Shown here: in pieces, positions 6,626 to 8,582 of the stretch
How the letters are laid out: each line of letters starts with the position of its first letter
Position numbering within the stretch: position 1 is the first letter of the stretch
NCBI GenBank assembly: GCA_016735415.1
Contig: JAERRP010000565.1
Location: 1-8,582 of the forward strand
Direction: 5' to 3'
Length of the DNA stretch: 8,582 nucleotides
DNA from: Desulfobacterales bacterium
Lineage (GTDB): Bacteria; Desulfobacterota; Desulfobacteria; Desulfobacterales; UBA5852
Program-made: the position numbers and the translations under genes
The notes under the pieces: model-generated
The model's input: the letters and a program-made list of their open reading frames with translations, nothing else
Databases searched by the model: none
Told to the model about the DNA's origin: nothing

Positions 6626-7516
6626 TCAGAATTCGATTTCATTTTGAAACTGTTCGCCTTCCAGAACCGCCCGCAGGCGCCCGACAGCCCAGTCGCGCCC
6701 CTGAAACAAGAGTACGTGGGTCCGCTGGGTGTTCTCCATTTCAAGCCCGATTTCGATGTAACCGGAGAGGACTTCATCGGAAATGCCGACGCGGCGGATG
6801 CGGCCCGGGGCTTTGAGGAGATTTTCGGGCCAGGGAACGATGTTGCGTCGGATGTCTTCCGGCATTTCCTCCAGGACCGCAAAGAAGCGCTCGGCGTCAT
6901 AGATCCGCTCGCTGAACTGCGGTAAATGATCCAGGCTTTCGTTGCGGACGGATTCGCCCCGTTCGATCCGGTCCAGCAGACGGGTGTCGATCTGAAGCTG
7001 ATGCAGGACGCGGTTGTCCCGGTTAAGAAAATAGACGCTGAAGCCCTGGTCGGCCGTCTCGAAGAAAGTACGATCCCACTGGCCCTGGCTGTGCATCCGG
7101 ATGAGGGTGTAAGGGGAAAGCAGTTCCCCGGCGCGTTCCGGCGGCAGGGCATTGTAGAGGGTCTGGAAATGCGAAGCCGCCAGGATCACATCCCGGCCTT
7201 TGGCCAGGGTCCGGGCAATTTGTGAAAAGCTCCGGGCCTCGCGGGCTTCCCGCTGGATGGTCTGTTTGTCGGTGATGATCTTGTCAAGGGTCTGAAGCGC
7301 GGTGGCGGTGCGGTGCCCCTTTTCCCAGATGGCCCCCGATTCGGGACGGCTGGTGTTGGTCGTCGCCAGAAAACGACCGACCATCCGTTCGGCCCAGTCA
7401 AACCGCAACTCCGAGATGCCCAGCAGGCAGATGAGAAGGGTCACAGCCATCGGTCGGATGCTGAAAATCCGTCTGATCCATTCGTTGATATCGTTGGGTG
7501 CGGTCCAGGAATCCAT
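6626..7516 (-). CDS. Single-pass membrane protein of unknown function upstream of PBP1A
   Basis: 296 residues. A short N-terminal stretch is followed by one hydrophobic segment (about 23-37). Residues 40-296 are soluble, charged and without cysteines, apparently periplasmic: a helical part (65-120, rich in Ala, Arg and Gln), a mixed middle (YTLIRMHSQGQWDRTFF at 136-152; FSVYFLNRDNRVLHQLQI at 159-176) and a C-terminal part (245-296) with alternating strand-like and helical segments. I recognise no catalytic motif or named family. The ATG start at 7516 has no strong Shine-Dalgarno. It ends 20 nt before the PBP1A start, so the two are probably cotranscribed. By analogy with outer-membrane or periplasmic activators of class A PBPs it may be a synthase partner, but that rests only on position and topology. 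Confidence 0.8.
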   Translation of the reverse strand: MDSWTAPNDINEWIRRIFSIRPMAVTLLICLLGISELRFDWAERMVGRFLATTNTSRPESGAIWEKGHRTATALQTLDKIITDKQTIQREAREARSFSQIARTLAKGRDVILAASHFQTLYNALPPERAGELLSPYTLIRMHSQGQWDRTFFETADQGFSVYFLNRDNRVLHQLQIDTRLLDRIERGESVRNESLDHLPQFSERIYDAERFFAVLEEMPEDIRRNIVPWPENLLKAPGRIRRVGISDEVLSGYIEIGLEMENTQRTHVLLFQGRDWAVGRLRAVLEGEQFQNEIEF

Positions 7517-7557
7517 GCTTCAGGATTTAGGTTGCCTTTCTGTGGGGGTGCCGCGGT

Positions 7558-7589
7558 TCGGCATCCGGCGTTTGGCGCCGGATTGCCGA
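7558..7589. repeat. Strong imperfect palindrome in the gap before the 296-residue gene
   Basis: TCGGC plus ATCCGGCG (7558-7570), loop TTTGG (7571-7575), CGCCGGAT (7576-7583), a single bulged T and GCCGA (7585-7589) form a 13-pair stem. No T run follows on either strand, so it is not a standard intrinsic terminator. It lies 41 nt before the ATG of the 296-residue gene on the minus strand, in its presumed leader. It may be an RNA processing or stability hairpin, or a dispersed REP-like palindrome. Confidence 0.6.
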
Positions 7590-7607
7590 TCGATCCGGGC
7601 CTGGCCC

Positions 7608-7636
7608 TGTATTCATGATTTGCCGGTGATTGTCAA
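7608..7636 (-). promoter_or_regulatory. Weak promoter candidate for the 296-residue gene and PBP operon
   Basis: On the minus strand, a perfect TTGACA (complement of 7631-7636) is followed after 17 bases by AATACA (complement of 7608-7613), which has only 3 of 6 matches to TATAAT. A start near 7601 would give a leader of about 85 nt containing the palindrome at 7558-7589. The poor -10 keeps this tentative; the operon could instead be read from upstream of the MFS gene. Confidence 0.3.
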
Positions 7637-7689
7637 AGGGCCCTGCTGCACGGCCCTGGCGGCGGTTCCTCGAAACGTTCGGAATCCGT

Positions 7690-7896
7690 CTACTGACGGT
7701 AGAAGACCGTTACGGTCAGGTTCCACGCATTTTCGGTGCCCTGGGATTCCGATTGGAGGATGTTGACGATTTCTATGTCGGGGTTTTCTTCCAGCCATTC
7801 GTTTATCTTGCGTGACAGGCTGGAAATGATGGATGCAAAGCGGTCGCCGGGGATATGACCGCCGTCATAGAAAATTTTGACTTGGATGGGCTTCAT
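7690..7896 (-). CDS. Conserved-looking 68-residue small protein, function unknown
   Basis: 68 residues with a compact alpha/beta pattern: strand PIQVKIFYDGG (3-13), amphipathic helix (20-36, ending INEWLEENP), strand IEIVNILQSE (41-50) and final strand NLTVTVFY (59-66). There is no cysteine, signal peptide or membrane segment, so it should be cytoplasmic. The start ATG at 7896 is well supported by AAGGAA (complement of 7907-7912) 10 nt upstream. It begins 18 nt after the stop of the MFS gene, so the two are probably one transcript. The tidy strand-helix-strand-strand layout argues for a real folded protein, perhaps a small oligomer. I do not recognise the family. Confidence 0.75.
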   Translation of the reverse strand: MKPIQVKIFYDGGHIPGDRFASIISSLSRKINEWLEENPDIEIVNILQSESQGTENAWNLTVTVFYRQ

Positions 7897-7914
7897 GGCA
7901 CATCGATTCCTTGT

Positions 7915-8582
7915 TTATAAATAGGGCCTGCTTGAAGGCCGGTGGCGGTAAGCGTAAACCACAAAAAGTGTCAGGATAACCAGAAAATACCACGGGATGA
8001 CCTCAAAAGACAGTTTAAAAATATGCGTTTGCAGGAGATCGGGCGGAACACTGGCGGCCCTGCGCAAATAGACCAGGACCAAAGCATAACAAAGCCCCAT
8101 CAGGCCGTAGGCCAGGTTATAGCTCAAGCCCTTGAAGCTCAGCACCGTGGCTCTTTCCGCGGAAGGCGTGACCCGGTTTAGATAGTGACTGGTAAAGAAT
8201 TGGTTAAAAACCATGACGCTGTAGAGCAGGACCAGAGGGGCCAAGCCCCAATAGGGAATAAAACAAGCGGTCCCGACCAGGCCGGTAATGGTCATCGCGG
8301 TCATCAGACCAAAATTCAAGGACGGTCGGCGATGATCCGCCAGCCATCGGGCGATGCGGGGCAGGAATATGCCCAGAAGCGAAAAGCAGGCGGCAATGAG
8401 CCCGAAAGCGGCTTCGGGCCAACCGATCTGACGGAAGTACTGGCTGTTCAGGGTAACCACCAGGCGAATGATGTGATCGAAGAGCAGGCCTGCCAGAATG
8501 ACGACCAGTGCAAACCGTGTCTGCAGGATCCAGCGCCCGGCTCGGAAGGTGAGGGTAAAAGCTTCTCGCAGGGTGGCGCCGC
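7915..8582 (-). CDS. MFS-type transporter, C-terminal half (5'-partial)
   Basis: The frame is open to the right edge: upstream of the GTG at 8460 it continues in frame as a basic loop and a hydrophobic segment (ALVVILAGLLFDHIIRLVV), so the true start is outside the window. About 221 residues are visible with six hydrophobic segments, matching helices 7-12 of a 12-helix major facilitator. LPRIARWLADHRRPSLNFG is a typical basic cytoplasmic loop between helices 8 and 9, and NRVTPSAERATVLSFKGLSYNL resembles the loop before helix 11. The protein ends with a short basic tail (YRHRPSSRPYL). It should be an inner-membrane secondary transporter; the substrate cannot be told from this half. It is followed 18 nt later by the 68-residue gene. 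Confidence 0.85.
   Translation of the reverse strand, partial: GATLREAFTLTFRAGRWILQTRFALVVILAGLLFDHIIRLVVTLNSQYFRQIGWPEAAFGLIAACFSLLGIFLPRIARWLADHRRPSLNFGLMTAMTITGLVGTACFIPYWGLAPLVLLYSVMVFNQFFTSHYLNRVTPSAERATVLSFKGLSYNLAYGLMGLCYALVLVYLRRAASVPPDLLQTHIFKLSFEVIPWYFLVILTLFVVYAYRHRPSSRPYL

Noticed and set aside
6598..7152. 184-residue minus-strand frame overlapping the 296-residue gene
   Set aside because: Its composition is Ser/Arg/Pro-rich and it lies in a shifted frame of a better supported gene that has a proper membrane segment.
7638..7656. GGGCC/GGCCC hairpin after the 68-residue gene, considered as a terminator
   Set aside because: The stem is only 5 pairs with a 9-base loop and no T run follows on the minus strand.
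1..8582. Defence system, mobile element, CRISPR array or RNA gene
   Set aside because: No transposase, integrase, nuclease-toxin pairing, regularly spaced repeats, tRNA cloverleaf or rRNA-like sequence was seen; the genes read as ordinary chromosomal envelope and housekeeping functions.

Overview
The window looks like chromosomal DNA from a GC-rich, Gram-negative deltaproteobacterium, most likely a Desulfobacterota member related to the Desulfosarcina/Desulfobacteraceae group. This is an inference from protein style: a PEP-CTERM sorting tail, a deltaproteobacterial-style Smr protein with a long disordered arm, and a PBP1A-SPOR cell-wall pair. I see no rRNA, tRNA, insertion sequence, phage gene or CRISPR array.

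Layout. The plus-strand group (1-2560) holds the 3' part of an iron-alcohol-dehydrogenase-family gene, an Smr-domain gene that overlaps its stop codon (ATGA), and a damaged-looking PEP-CTERM surface-protein gene. The minus-strand group (2644-8582, read right to left) holds the C-terminal half of an MFS transporter, a 68-residue small protein, a 296-residue single-pass membrane protein, a bifunctional PBP1A-type peptidoglycan synthase, a SPOR-domain membrane protein starting 3 nt after the PBP stop, and a 99-residue coiled-coil protein with its own sigma70-like promoter. The two groups converge on a strong bidirectional terminator at 2581-2626. No gene-free stretch exceeds 300 bases. The two longest gaps (2944-3071 and 7517-7689) each hold a TTGACA-type promoter candidate followed by a leader hairpin.

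How the genes work together. The clearest functional unit is peptidoglycan synthesis. PBP1A polymerises and crosslinks glycan, and the translationally coupled SPOR protein should bring a glycan-binding domain to the same periplasmic site. The 296-residue protein directly upstream is an uncharacterised candidate partner. The other genes have no obvious shared pathway.

Most notable points: (i) the Fe-ADH-family protein has lost two of the three usual metal-binding histidines and has Glu for the Asp; (ii) the Smr protein carries three ungapped copies of an 18-residue motif in its disordered arm; (iii) the PEP-CTERM gene has a Cys/Gln pair resembling an internal thioester domain, lacks a signal peptide, and has its basic sorting tail displaced by one base at a GGGG run. 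I found no convincing new defence or mobile system.
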